NCBI GenBank assembly: GCA_963853835.1
Contig: OY970829.1
Span: 30,219,764-30,283,763, forward strand
Direction: 5' to 3'
Length of the DNA stretch: 64,000 bases
Source: Calendula officinalis
Lineage: Eukaryota; Streptophyta; Magnoliopsida; Asterales; Asteraceae
Part shown: in pieces, positions 13,059-24,322 of the stretch
Numbering within the stretch: the stretch's first letter is position 1
Layout: every line of letters starts with the position of its first letter
Program-made: the position numbers and the translations under genes
The notes under the pieces: generated by a model
What the model was told of the DNA's origin: nothing
What the model saw: only the letters and a program-made list of their open reading frames with translations
The model's database searches: none

Positions 13059-13452
13059 CACCGTCTGAAATGCAAGAACTTATGAACCAATTACAAGAGC
13101 TACTTGATAAAGGGTTCATTCTCCCAAGTTCGTCACCTTGGGGAGCACCTATATTGTTTGTTAAAAAGGAAGATAGAACCATGAGAATGTGTATCGACTA
13201 TCGAGAATTAAATAAAGTCACAATCAAAAATCGATATCCCTTGCCATGGATAGATGATTTATTCGACCAGCTACAAGGAGCAAGTTATTTCTCGAAAATA
13301 GACTTACGTTCAGGATATCATCAGTTGAAAGTCCAAAAAGAAGACATCTCAAAAACAGCAATCCGAACAAGGTATGGTCATTATGAATTTTTGATCATGC
13401 CTTTTGGCTTGACAAATGCCCCAGCTGTATTCATGGATCTCATCCAAAATGT
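13059..13452 (+). pseudogene. Gypsy reverse transcriptase, truncated
   Basis: Contains LLDKGFILPSSSPWGAPI, FVKKEDRTMRMCIDYRELN, DLFDQLQGASYFSKIDLRSG (first catalytic Asp region) and FLIMPFGLTNAPAVFMDL. The YxDD box (FIDD in relatives), RNase H and the integrase N-terminus are deleted; the frame runs straight into integrase sequence at about 13449. Without the second and third catalytic Asp it cannot polymerise DNA. Confidence 0.9.
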
Positions 13453-13753
13453 ACCTAGATGAGATTGTCTCACGACACGGTGTGCCAATATCAGTTGTAT
13501 CAGATCGAGATTGCCGTTTTACTTCAAATTTATGGAAAAGCTTCCAACAACAATTAGGTTCCCAAATTAGGATGACTACGGCATACCATCCCCAAACAAA
13601 TGGTCAGAATGAAAGGACCATTCAAACATTAGAAGATATCTTGTGAGCATGCACAATTGACTTGAAAGGCCATTAGGATAGTCATTTATCCCTTATCGAG
13701 TTTGCTTTTAACAACAGTTATCATAGCAGCATTAAGGCCGCACCGTATGAAGC
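13449..13753 (+). pseudogene. Gypsy integrase core fragment
   Basis: Reads YLDEIVSRHGVPISVVSDRD (second catalytic Asp in SDRD), AYHPQTNGQNERTIQ (catalytic Glu) and, beyond two stops (TGA at 13644, TAG at about 13674), FAFNNSYHSSIKAAPYEA. Copia-1 is inserted after PYEA; the sequence continues LYGRKCRTPVCW at 24323. The first Asp is lost in the deletion. Confidence 0.88.
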
Positions 13754-14025
13754 TGTTAGGACTAGTTTTGAGCTTAAATGATGTAATTAGCCTTAATTGG
13801 ACTAGTTTAAGTGTGTTTAGAGGTTAGGGTATAAATACCCCTTGTGATGACTAATGATGTAAGCTTTCCTCTCATTTGAATGAATTAACATTTTGAAAGC
13901 ATCCTTCCCTCCATCTTTCTCTCTCAACTACACACACTCAATACACCAAGAACACACACACTTAAGCTTCAATTCTTCTCAAATCATCATGAATTAGCTT
14001 GAATTCAATCACAATAGTTCTCTCA
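13754..14025 (+). repeat. Copia-1 5' LTR
   Basis: Starts tgttaggactag, ends agttctctca. The TATA box TATAAATA at 13830-13837 lies inside gggtataaataccc, a short palindrome. Transcription would start some 30 bp downstream. The TCTCA end is followed by the primer site. Confidence 0.93.
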
Positions 14026-14026
14026 A

Positions 14027-14040
14027 TTGGTATCAGAGCA
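14027..14040 (+). other. Primer binding site, initiator Met tRNA type
   Basis: ttggtatcagagca contains TGGTATCAGAGC, complementary to the 3' end of plant initiator methionine tRNA, one base after the LTR. Confidence 0.92.
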
Positions 14041-14439
14041 TAAACTCTCTAAGAGTAGATCCAAAGTCGTGATGATTTGATCCAGATCTGAGTTTTTGAT
14101 TGAAAAAGTTTGTTCGTCACTTGAAATTTAATTTGCAAATTTTTCTGTCTAAATCGATGAATTGAGTGAAGATTCGTGTTTCTCCATTGATTTTAATAAC
14201 AATAGAATCAAATTTCGATCAATTCCATCAACAATTGATCATGATTCAGTGATTTTTGTGCAAAAGTTGAAAAACTCAAAAAGTCTCTGAAAATCGAAGA
14301 ATTCGAGCTGTGTTGTTATGGATTGAAGAAGATAATCGGATCAGATTATTAGGAAATGATTTTCGAGTAGATCGTGATTGGAATCGTTGCATTTGGTTGA
14401 GAATTGAGCATAATCAGTTTGAACTGGTGAAGTTTTGAC

Positions 14440-14925
14440 GTCTCTATGTTCGTTCGGTCAACAACTTCGGCCTCAACGACGAAGAACAAGTTCGGCCCGA
14501 GTTTCCTTTTGCAAGTAGTTCGGCCCGAGTTTCATTTTTCAAGTACTTCGGCCCATTTAGAACTTCGGCCCAAACTGTGTTAACTTCGGCCCGAACTTCC
14601 AAGTAATAGATCGGCCCGAATATACTTGTACAACATAGTTCGGCCCAACACAAAAGCCCAAGTTCAGCCCGAACTTAATCAAACCTAAAGCTCGGTTCGA
14701 ACATTAAACTTCGGCCCAAAGACATCCAATAACCGAGTTCGGCCCGAAGTAAGCTTTTAAGAAGTTAGACCCTAGTTCGCACGAACTTGTTTCCATCTTC
14801 GGTCAATAGAGGTTGACTTATAATACTCGGCCCGAACTAGTTTCCATCATAGAACCGAACTACATTAACAAGTTCGGCCCAACTAATCTTCGTCCCAAAC
14901 ACCATCTTCGGCCCAAATTTTTTAA
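14440..14925 (+). repeat. Leader array of TTCGGCCC-type motifs
   Basis: Twelve copies of tcggccc, mostly as acttcggcccgaact variants, are scattered at irregular 20-60-bp spacing in the untranslated leader between primer site and gag. The core is CpG-rich against an AT-rich background. Several copies pair with each other (ttcggcccgaa is nearly self-complementary). Confidence 0.8.
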
Positions 14926-14957
14926 CAATCCAATTTTCAATAAAATTCATTTTAAAA

Positions 14958-16103
14958 ATGTCTTCTAAAGATGCACTTACTATTGGAACTGATCTAAAAC
15001 CACCGGTTTTGTATAGAGGAGAATATGCTAAGTGGAAGAAACGATTTCTCCACTTCATTAGGAATCAGGAGTTACGTAAAGAAATTATTGATTCACTCAC
15101 TAATGGGGAAGCAGTATTTTATGATAATATTGTTGTTGATCCAATTGCTACTCCTCCACTTATTGGTGGTAAACGTCTAGTTCCTCCCGAAGAGTATACT
15201 GCTCAACAAAAACGACGTGCCAAAGCTGATGTTCAAGCGTATTCATTTATGCTTCAAGGACTGCCAAATGAAATCTACAACAGTTTGGATAGCCTTGAAA
15301 CGGGTAAAGAGCTATGGGATGAAATTAGAAAGCAAATGGAGGGCACGGTTTTAGGAAACAAAGCTAAAATGGTTTCTGCTTTGAACAATTATCAGACATT
15401 CAAAGCCACAATCGGAGAAGACCTGGAGAGCACTTATCATCGGTATTGTACATTGTTGAATGATCTTCGCAAAAACTACTTGCGAAAAGAGAATTTGGAG
15501 GTGAATATCAAATTTATCAATTGTCTTCTTCCTGAGTGGGAAATGTTTGGGAATAGTGCCATGCAACGTAAGGATCTCAGTCTGATTGACATTCATGAAC
15601 TGTTTGAATATTTGCACCAAAATGAGCCAATGGTCAAAAACTTAACTAAAAGTCGTCAAGAGACAGCTCAAAACCGCCAAGAGACTGCAGATACTCTTTC
15701 ATTCCTCACCAAGCAACATCATCAATATCCAACATATCCTAAAATGTCAGAAAATGTAGAACCGTCTGCATTCTCACCACCTGATGATATGGATAAAGAT
15801 CTTCAGGATGTACTTCAGGCAATGTCCCTAATCTCAAACTATCAGAAGAAGTACTACTCCAAATCAACAAACAACAACCAAAGATACTCATCCAACTTTA
15901 AATCTGCTCCACCTACTTCATCTACAACACAACCAACTGAAAAGTCAAAGCTCATCCCATTGGATCCACAGAAAAAATGTTACAATTGTGGAATTGCTGG
16001 ACACTACTCACGTGATTGCAAGAAACCTATAGTTCGTGATTCTGAGTTCTTTAAAAGGAAGATGCTAATGGCCAAACAAATCGAAGCAGGAAAAGTGTTG
16101 TGA
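14958..16103 (+). CDS. Copia-1 Gag (capsid plus CCHC knuckle)
   Basis: 381 codons from ATG (MSSKDALTIG). The N-terminal half is the copia-type gag/UBN2 fold (KWKKRFLHFI, WDEIRKQMEG, YHRYCTLLNDLRK). A zinc knuckle CYNCGIAGHYSRDC sits at about residues 341-354. It packages element RNA in particles. The frame stops at TGA 16101 just after the knuckle; related elements appear to continue into a coiled-coil extension, which here follows in another frame, so this stop may be a disabling shift. Confidence 0.85.
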   Translation: MSSKDALTIGTDLKPPVLYRGEYAKWKKRFLHFIRNQELRKEIIDSLTNGEAVFYDNIVVDPIATPPLIGGKRLVPPEEYTAQQKRRAKADVQAYSFMLQGLPNEIYNSLDSLETGKELWDEIRKQMEGTVLGNKAKMVSALNNYQTFKATIGEDLESTYHRYCTLLNDLRKNYLRKENLEVNIKFINCLLPEWEMFGNSAMQRKDLSLIDIHELFEYLHQNEPMVKNLTKSRQETAQNRQETADTLSFLTKQHHQYPTYPKMSENVEPSAFSPPDDMDKDLQDVLQAMSLISNYQKKYYSKSTNNNQRYSSNFKSAPPTSSTTQPTEKSKLIPLDPQKKCYNCGIAGHYSRDCKKPIVRDSEFFKRKMLMAKQIEAGKVL

Positions 16104-18143
16104 GCAGAAAAGCTGCCAACCTGTGCTTTATGGCAAGAGAAAATGCTGAGGTTGCTGAAAGAATAGCTGAGACAGATGGCGAGGATGGCAAGGTACACAC
16201 TTCTCTTCCCTCTATTGAAAATAATTCCACTAATTCTGATACTTGTTTTGTTTCAAATCAGACATCTGAAGTTGATTCGTTAAAACATAACCTTTTGAAT
16301 GCAGAAAATTTAAATAATCAACTTCAAGATCGCTTAACTAATTTGGAAAAACAAAATGAACAAAATGCTTTTCTGGGTAATAAAATTGCTCATTATATTC
16401 AACAACAAACAGTTTTTCAAACAAGAAAATATGAGGTTACAAAAGCAAGTATCAGAGTATAAAGATAAATATGATCATAATTACAAACTTTACTCTAAAG
16501 TTTGGGGTGATTATCATATTAACAAAAACAGTATTGCACGTAAAGAGAAATACTTTGAAGAAATTGAAAAACAATTTAAATCTCTAAACTCTCAAATTAA
16601 AGAATTAACAGAGGAATTACATGAACAGAAAATCATTGCATTAAAAGAAACAAGAACCAAACAAAATGTGATTCAAACACTTAAAAATGAAAATCATAAA
16701 TTGAATTCACATATCAAACGTCTTGAAGAATTGATTGTCAAAAGAGGACATACTGATCAAACCATCCATTTGAACAAGCCTAAAGACTTCAAATATTTCA
16801 ACTAACGAGAAGGACTAGGAGCTGATAATCCAGAATTTCTTAAAAAGGCTTGTACAATGGTTCCAACATTATATGATTCAAGATACCGAGATATCTTGCC
16901 GCCATTTCTCAAAATGACAAATGAAGAGGAAGAAAATGAGACTTTCAACAGAGCTAAAAAGGAGAATGTGCAAATTAGTTTCAATTACACTGAATTAAAT
17001 AAAATATATGAAACTAAAAAGGCAAACTTTGAAAATGATGATTATTTTCCAATAATTACACCAGAAGAATTTGAGATTAAAGGTAATGCTGTACTTCAAC
17101 AAAAAGTCACACCAAAGATTTACGTACCATCTCTAATTCTAGAAAGGAAAATTTGTCAATTGGAAAATGAAATCGATAACACACATAAGGCATTAGACAA
17201 AGAAAAATCGGGTTTACAAAACAAAATTCATGAGTTAGAAAATAAAATAGCTAACGTCACATCTGTTTCTGGTCAAAGTGCTTCACCAAAGCCAAAGTCT
17301 CACACTGATAATTTTTCAACTCCTAAAATTCCAACTCTTTTAAAACGAAATTCTAATTCTCCTGTTTTAAATTTTTCAGATAGAACTTTAAATTCCAAGC
17401 TTAGGAGACCAGAGCAAGGCGGGGTGAAAGAAGTTGAGCAGTCTAAGAAGTCTAATTCGTCTAAGTCTAGTATGCTTAAGTCAAAGGAACTAAAGAAGTC
17501 TAGATCTCCTTCGTTTTTAGCTTCTTCTTTTTCTAATTTCAATAAATGTAATAACTCAACAAACTTTATTTCTCCTGCTACACGTTATGGCATTGTTTAT
17601 GATTCTGCAATTTATCGTCCTGTTAATCATTCTGTTAATGGTGTCAATTTGATTATTAAAACAGATAAAAATGATAAAAAGGTTTATTTTGATCGAAAAA
17701 ATAATAAACCAATTTCTCAATATGATACACGATATTTTGTAAGAAAAGATGCTCCGTGTGGGTCTCGACATGATGTACTTCATAAAGATGGTTCAATCAT
17801 TCATTCATGTACAATTTGTTACCCAGAACCTTGCAAAACAATGCTCACTATATCTAAAACATCTCTTACTACACGTTCTTCTCCAAAATTAATTTATCGT
17901 GTAGTTTCAGCTCACAAATCTTCAAACTTTGTTTATCGGGTTGTTCCATCATCCAAATCTCCACACTCTGGTGTATCGACTACTTCTCACAAGCAAAATA
18001 CCAAACAATCCACGTTTGTTAAATACAAATGGATACAAAATGAACAATCAAACTGGATTTTACATTCCCCTGCAAAATCTTTTAAATGGATTATAAAAAT
18101 ACCAAAGATGGAACTGCCTCCTTGCAGTTCTCAAACTCTCTAA
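16100..18143 (+). pseudogene. Copia-1 Gag coiled-coil extension, shifted frames
   Basis: Three pieces: 16100-16462 (frame 2), 16356-16805 (frame 0), 16857-18143 (frame 0, after TAA at 16803). The sequence is Lys/Glu/Asn-rich with heptad-like stretches (LTNLEKQNEQ, LKNENHKLNSHIKRLEELI, LENEIDNTHKALDKE), then a basic Ser-rich part and a C-terminal block with CYPEPCKTM. Such Gag extensions are reported for Sireviruses and may bind host motor light chains. Two shifts and one stop break it. Confidence 0.75.
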
Positions 18144-18242
18144 ATTCATTCTATATCAATCATTCTTCATAAAACATCATTTACTAATCGTATAGGACCC
18201 ATTTCTGATTGGGTACCTTTTTGTTTTAATTGTTTTATGTAG
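18144..18242 (+). other. Gag-pol gap with branchpoint- and acceptor-like sequence
   Basis: Between the gag extension stop and protease, the sequence holds ttactaat, then a T-rich run ending gttttatgtag directly before AATGTATGG of pol. Copia-2 has the same arrangement at 53310-53344. No donor is assigned. Confidence 0.4.
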
Positions 18243-21200
18243 AATGTATGGTATCTTGATTCTGGTTGTACACGACACATGACCGGAAACAAGAACTTGT
18301 TAACGAATTATAGAGACAAATATTTGGGAACTGTTCGGTTTGGAAATGATCATCTAGCTGCCATCATGGGTATTGGCGATATCATTTGTCACCATTTAGT
18401 CATTCGAAATGTGGCTTATGTTGAAGATCTTGCACACGATCTTTTTAGCATTGGTCAATTCTTTGATAAAACATTGGAAGTTAATTTTCGCACAAAGAAA
18501 TGTGTTGTTCGCCCTTATGCAGGAAAAGAACTTCTTACTGGCTCCCGTGACACAAATCTGTTTACTATCAATTTAAATGATGTGGTTCCACTGGAGGAAG
18601 TGTGTCTAATTTCCAAAGCAACGTCAAATGAGCCATGGCTATGGCATCGCCGTCTTTCACACCTAAATTTCAAAACGATTAACAAATTAGTCAAAGGTGG
18701 CCATGTATCTGGTCTTCCAGATGTTTCGTTTGATAAAGATCATCTCTGTTCATCTTGCGAAATGGGCAAAATGACTAAAAAGTCTCATAAGGCTAAACCA
18801 GTTCAAAGTACTTCAAAACCGCTTGAATTACTTCATATGGACTTATGTGGTCCCATGAGCGTTCAATCTCTAGCTGGTAAACGTTATGTCTTGGTTATTT
18901 TTGATGATTATTCTCGCTACACATGGGTTCATTTCTTACGTACCAAAGATGAAGCAGCCGATATCATTATCTCCTTCATTAAGAAAACTCAAACAAATTT
19001 GGATTTAAAAGTTCATACCATTCGCACTGATAATGGGACTGAATTTAAAAATCAAACTTTAGATTCTTTTCTAACATCAGTTGGTATAAACCATCAATAT
19101 TCCGTTGCTCGTACACCTCAACAAAATGTGGTTGTTGAACGAAGAAATCGTACCTTAGTTGAAGCTGCTCGTACCATGCTTTCATTTTTTAAACTCCAAT
19201 TATCTCTTTGGGCTGAAGCTGTAAGTACGGCTTGCTTCACACAAAACCGTTCGATCATCAACAAAACCTACAACAAGACTCCATACGAACTCATTAATAA
19301 ACGAATTACAAATGTTAAATTTTTCCATATTTTTTGGAGTCGTTGCTTCATTCTTAATGATAAGGACAAATTGAATAAATTTGAAGCTAAAGCCGATGAA
19401 GGGACGTTTGTAGGGTACTCACGTGAATCCGCATCCTATCGAGTATATAATCGGTCAAAACGCACGATACGAGAAAGTGTAAATGTTTCTTTTGATGAGA
19501 CTTTTCCTTTGGATTCACTGACGATAGATATTGAAGTTCCGTTACCTTCACCATCTCCCTCAATGTCGGTCAATGATCTTGAGATTTTATTTGAACATTT
19601 TTATGATGATTATCATAACATTAGACACACATCAGTAGAGAAAACTGACGATCAAATTCCATCAGTGGCCGATGTTCAATCTATTACTGTACCTGAAACA
19701 CAAAACTCAAGCTCCACTGATTCTCCATCTCCTACTTCTAGTGCTCACAATACAATCTTAACTGATTCAGATCCTTCTCAATCATTGGACAACAAATCAT
19801 CACCAGATACTCACTCACCTCCTGCTCAAGCTACTAATACATCGGACTCATCTTTAGCTCAAGCTCAAGTTCAACCTTTGGTGATTGATTTCTCTAAATT
19901 CAACGTTACACGTGTTGATCCACCACCGGTTACATCCAACACTCAAACTGCAATTATCCCACATCCAGAATTAACTGATACGTCAAATATTAATCCGGGT
20001 CAACTACCACTTCCGCATTCTCTTAAATGGACAAAAGATCATCCTCTTCATCAAATAATTGGAAATCCTGAATCTTCTGTTCAAACTCGTAAAGCCACTG
20101 CCGATGAATGTCAATTTTCTGCTTTTCTAAGCTCAAATGAACCTAAGAAGGTCAGTGAAGCTTTGTCAGATCCAGACTGGATTCTTGCTATGCAAGAAGA
20201 AATAAATCAATTCGAACGCTTAAAAGTTTGGCGTCTGGTTCCGAAACCACCCGGGAAATCTGTTATTGGTACTAAGTGGATCTTCAAGAATAAAAAGGAT
20301 GAAAATGGGATTGTCATTCGTAATAAAGCACGTTTAGTTGCGAAAGGGTATGCTCAACAAGAGGGCGTTGACTTTGAAGAAACGTTTGCTCCCGTTGCAC
20401 GAATAGGAGCCATTCGTATATTTTTAGCATATGCAGCACATAAGAATTTTACAATCTATCAAATGGATGTAAAAACTGCATTTTTAAATGGCATTCTAAA
20501 TGAAGAAGTTTTTATTCATCAACCCGAAGGCTTTGTAGATCCAAGTTTTCCTGATCATGTGTATATTCTCGACAAAGCATTATATGGGTTAAAACAAGCT
20601 CCTCGTGCTTGGTATGATTTCCTTTCCAAATTCTTAGTTGACTCTGGTTTTTCAAAAGGAAAAGTTGATACAACTTTATTCATCAAGAGGCAAGGGGATG
20701 ATATTGTGCTTATTCAGATTTATGTTGATGATATCATTTTTGGTTCAACGAATCCCAAATACTGTAAAAAGTTTTCTGATCTTATGGTCAAACATTTTGA
20801 AATGAGCATGATGGGGGAGATGAACTTCTTCCTCGGTCTTTAAGTTCGCCAATTACCTACCGGGATCTTCATTAATCAATCCAAATACATCACTGATTTA
20901 CTGAAAAAATATCTAATGGATGATTCAAAACCGATTTCGACACCGATGTCACCTGGTTTTAAATTGCATGCTGATCCTGATGGTAAACTTGTTGACACCA
21001 CAAATTATCATGGGATGATAGGTTCATTGTTATATCTAACTTCAAGCCGTCCAGATATCATGTTCTCTACTTATATTTGTGCTCGGTATCAGGCTGCTCC
21101 TAAAGAGTCACATCTTCAAGCAGTCAAACGCATATTTCGTTATCTAAAGGGTACTCGAGATCTTGGTCTGTGGTATCCTAAAGAAACTTCGTTTGATTTG

Positions 21201-21668
21201 TCTGCTTTTTCTGATGCCGATCATGCTGGTTGTATGCTTGATCGAAAGAGTACATCTGGAAGTGTCCAATTTTTGGGAGATAAATTGGTAAGCTGGTCTT
21301 CTCGGAAGCAAAATTGTGTTTCTCTTTGAACTGCAGAGGCAGAATATGTTGATGCTGCAAGCTGCTTATCCCAGGTAATTTGGATGCAATCACAATTGAA
21401 AGATTATGGCTTTTCATACACCTGTATTCCTTTATATTGTGATTCACGAAGTGCAATTGCAATTTCATGCAATCCGGTTCAACATTCCAAAACTAAACAT
21501 ATTGATCTTCGCTATCACTTTATCAAAGATCACGTTGAACAAGGTAATGTAGAATTGTACTTCGTTTCCACCGATTTCCAATTACCTTATTTGTTTACCA
21601 AGACTTTAGACGAAAAACGTTTTAACTTTCTTGTGTATAAGCTTGGTATGCTAAATATCAAAACTTAA
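18243..21668 (+). pseudogene. Copia-1 Pol: protease, integrase, RT, RNase H (two stops)
   Basis: One frame from 18243 with stops TAA 20841 and TGA 21327. Domains: protease YLDSGCTRHMTG; GAG-pre-integrase WLWHRRLSHLN and CSSCEMGK; integrase core with LHMDLCGPM, RTDNGTEF and the catalytic Glu in VVVERRNRT (D-D-E); RT with WIFKNKKDENG, YQMDVKTAFLNG and the catalytic YVDD in IQIYVDDIIFGS; after the first stop TPMSPGFKLHA and SSRPDIMF; RNase H with FSDADHAGC and DSRSAIAIS. It ends LGMLNIKT. The TAA replaces an expected Gln after FFLGL. A splice-acceptor-like run precedes the frame (18218-18242). Confidence 0.9.
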
Positions 21669-24030
21669 ACCATTTCACTGCTTTATTTTTTTTGTTGTTT
21701 TTGTTTTCAATTTTTTTTATATAATAAAATGGCTTTCATGTACATCTTCTTGAAACCCGTTCTTAAATGCATTCATTGGTTGAGGGGGAGAATCTTTATT
21801 CACTTGTCAAGGGGGAGAAAATAGACATTCTTATGTCGAGGGGGAGCATAAATGCTTTATGATTTTTTTAAATTCAACTGTCGAGGGGGAGCATCCTTTT
21901 ATAATCGCTAAATACTGTGTCAATGCTCCTTTCAATTTTTTTTTTCTCATTATCAATATGGAGTATCTATTTTTGTAATATCCGTAAACGATCTCAATAC
22001 CAATCTCCATTGTACTGATTGCATCTGTTTATTACAAATTTTCTTATTATATCTTGATAATACAATTTTGTTTTTACCTCAAACAGTTTTTCAACCTCCT
22101 ACAACTTTACAATCACACAAGCTTATCAATGTTGAGTATTAGCTTTTGCAATATTCGTAAACGATCTCTTTACCAGTCTAGGTTGGTACTGATTGCATCT
22201 GTTTATTGAAAATTCTCTTATTTCTCATTGCTACCTTTGTGTTCCTTCATTGTTAATATTCTTCAATTGTAAATCAAATTTTTCTCCTTTCAAATTGGAT
22301 TATCATTTTTCAAATCAATACTTGATTACAAATATTTCTTTTACTCATATTGAGTTGTTGACATCACAATCTCATACATTCTTTATTAATCTGTGATGCT
22401 CAACATTCCAAATTTTTTTTTATCTCACTTTGTGCTCACAATGATGTGTTCACAACGTCGGATACAAATTTTTGTCATATTCGTAAACGATCTCTTTACT
22501 AATCTCGATTAGTAAAGATTGCATCTGTTTATGACAAAATGTTTTTTTGTTTTGTCTCTTGCGTTGTGGCTCAATGTTTCAAACTTCTGATTTTGCACAT
22601 AATGTTTTTCATTTTTAAATGACTTGTTTGCAACACTCAACACAATTTGCTGTTAAATTCGTCGATCTCTTTACTGGTTTCAATCAGTACTGATTGCATC
22701 TGTTTCTAACACCATCTTGGATTGATTGTTCTTATTATTTTTTCAAACGATTTTCATACTTAAACGATCCGTGGAGAATACATTTTTCATTTTCTCCAAA
22801 ATGTTCAGATTCAATTCTGACTTTCTCCTATTCTCACACACTCAAAATCGTTTTGAATGCACATTATTATGTCATTGATCTTTGTATATCTGTCGATCTC
22901 TTCGCTGCCCAAGTTCAGAGAAGATTGCATCTTTATAAGTGGTATACTTCACTGATCTTTGATATAACCAAATAAATTGATCTCTTTTAAATTTCAAATA
23001 TATGATTAACAATGTTCTATTCATCGTGTTTGTCATATCCGTAAACGATCTCTTTACTGAAGTTCTTCAGTAAAGATTGCATCAGTTTATGACTTCACGT
23101 GATTATTGACAATGCTATTCTTCATTTTCTAATATTTTTCTCAAATATTTTTAGATCAAATCAATTTTTTTTGTGGTTACTTCATGAGTACTACATGTTT
23201 CTGGTTCTCCTTCCGATCTTGGCTCTTGATTTACATCGACACACAATTCTTCTCTCCGTTTCCAAAACGCAACTATTCAGCTTTATCATGAGGACCCTGG
23301 TCATGATCCTCATGAGGGGGAGAAAAAGAGCAAGAAATAGTTCAAGTATCGGATTTATATCTGAACAACATCAAAAAGAACCATAAACATCCCATCAAAG
23401 AAGAAAATTCAGAACTCATGTACTCAAACCAAATGCAAAATCAGAAATTGTTAATATCATGTGACTAAGAGAAAGAGAAAATGATAATCAGTGTACTAAA
23501 TGAAAAAACAAGTGAAGAACAAAGAAACCGATTAATCTGAATAAATCTCTCCCCAAAACCTCAACCAATTCAATTTAAAACTTAACCGTACAAATCATTC
23601 AATTCAATTATAAACTTAACCGTACAAATCATTCTTTCCAAAATTCTAAAAACACACACATCGAAAGACTTAAACTTTCAAATCATTCCTTTCAGAATCC
23701 AAAACATCATTATCCAATCCTCACAAAAAACCTCTATCACAAAATCTCCAATATTTGAAAATCCCAGAAAAATCATTACCAAACTGATATTCCATTTCCA
23801 GAACTGTCAAATCCTTAGTAAACCAGTTTTAGGAATTTCTTACACTAACAAATTCAACGATACAAAAATATTTTCGTTGAGTGTTTGAAATCTCAATTTC
23901 TTCTCAAGCTAATCAGATGTAAACATTGAAGAGCAAACACAGTTTGAAGCACATCTGAGCATAAACGAATTTCATAACGAGCCAAAAGAAGAAATTGAAG
24001 AAGGAAGAATGGGATGAAGTGCTAAATCTC
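21669..24030 (+). other. Copia-1 3' non-coding region with repeated purine tracts
   Basis: No convincing ORF. Purine tracts of the gaggggga(g) type occur near 21782, 21808, 21838, 21883 and 23313, besides the terminal one. Six hairpins occupy 21974-23093. The final 700 bp is A-rich, with a repeated unit aaacttaaccgtacaaatca near 23580 and 23610. Confidence 0.75.
21974..23093 (+). repeat. Six ~60-bp hairpin repeats
   Basis: Copies at about 21974-22036, 22148-22209, 22473-22536, 22652-22710, 22884-22938 and 23030-23093. Each has a left arm (cgtaaacgatctctttact), a variable loop and a right arm (agtaaagattgcatctgttt), often with outer gtcata/tatgac. Inner arm sequence varies between copies but stays complementary, for example tttactaatc/gattagtaaa at 22473 and tttactgaag/cttcagtaaa at 23030. 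A seventh copy lies inverted at 48391-48456 in element C. Confidence 0.85.
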
Positions 24031-24042
24031 AAAAAGGGGGAG
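24031..24042 (+). other. Copia-1 polypurine tract
   Basis: aaaaagggggag, two bases before the 3' LTR start. It primes plus-strand DNA synthesis. Confidence 0.9.
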
Positions 24043-24044
24043 TT

Positions 24045-24317
24045 TGTTAGGACTAGTTTTGAGCTTAAATGATGTAGTTAGCCTTAATTAGACTAGTTTA
24101 AGTGTGTTTAGAGGTTAGGGTATAAATACCCCTTTGCGATGACTAATGATGTAAGCTTTCCTCTCATTTGAATGAATTAACATTTTGAAAGCATCCTTCC
24201 CTCCATCTTTCTCTCTCAACTACACACACTCAATACACCAAGAACACACACACTTAAGCTTCAATTCTTCTCAAATCATCATGAATTAGCTTGAATTCAA
24301 TCACAATAGTTCTCTCA
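24045..24317 (+). repeat. Copia-1 3' LTR
   Basis: 273 bp, nearly identical to 13754-14025; differences include gtag for gtaa and an extra T after the TATA palindrome. Followed by the gaagc duplication. Confidence 0.93.
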
Positions 24318-24322
24318 GAAGC

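Larger units (their letters stand above)
13754..24317 (+). mobile_element. Copia-1: 10.6-kb Ty1/copia element, Sirevirus-like, TSD gaagc
   Basis: It has 272/273-bp LTRs, a primer site next to the 5' LTR, gag with long coiled-coil extension, one pol frame with two stops, a 2.4-kb non-coding 3' region with several polypurine-like tracts and hairpins, and a terminal polypurine tract. Flanking gaagc copies at 13749-13753 and 24318-24322 prove insertion into gypsy integrase. The LTRs differ by about three substitutions and one indel. Multiple polypurine tracts and an extended gag are features described for Sireviruses. Confidence 0.92.

Noticed and set aside
21974..23093. CRISPR-like array
   Set aside because: Repeats vary, spacing is irregular, no cas genes, and the setting is a plant retrotransposon.
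22193..23386. Three 67-95-codon frames in copia-1 3' region
   Set aside because: They overlap hairpins and purine tracts and have no protein-like composition.
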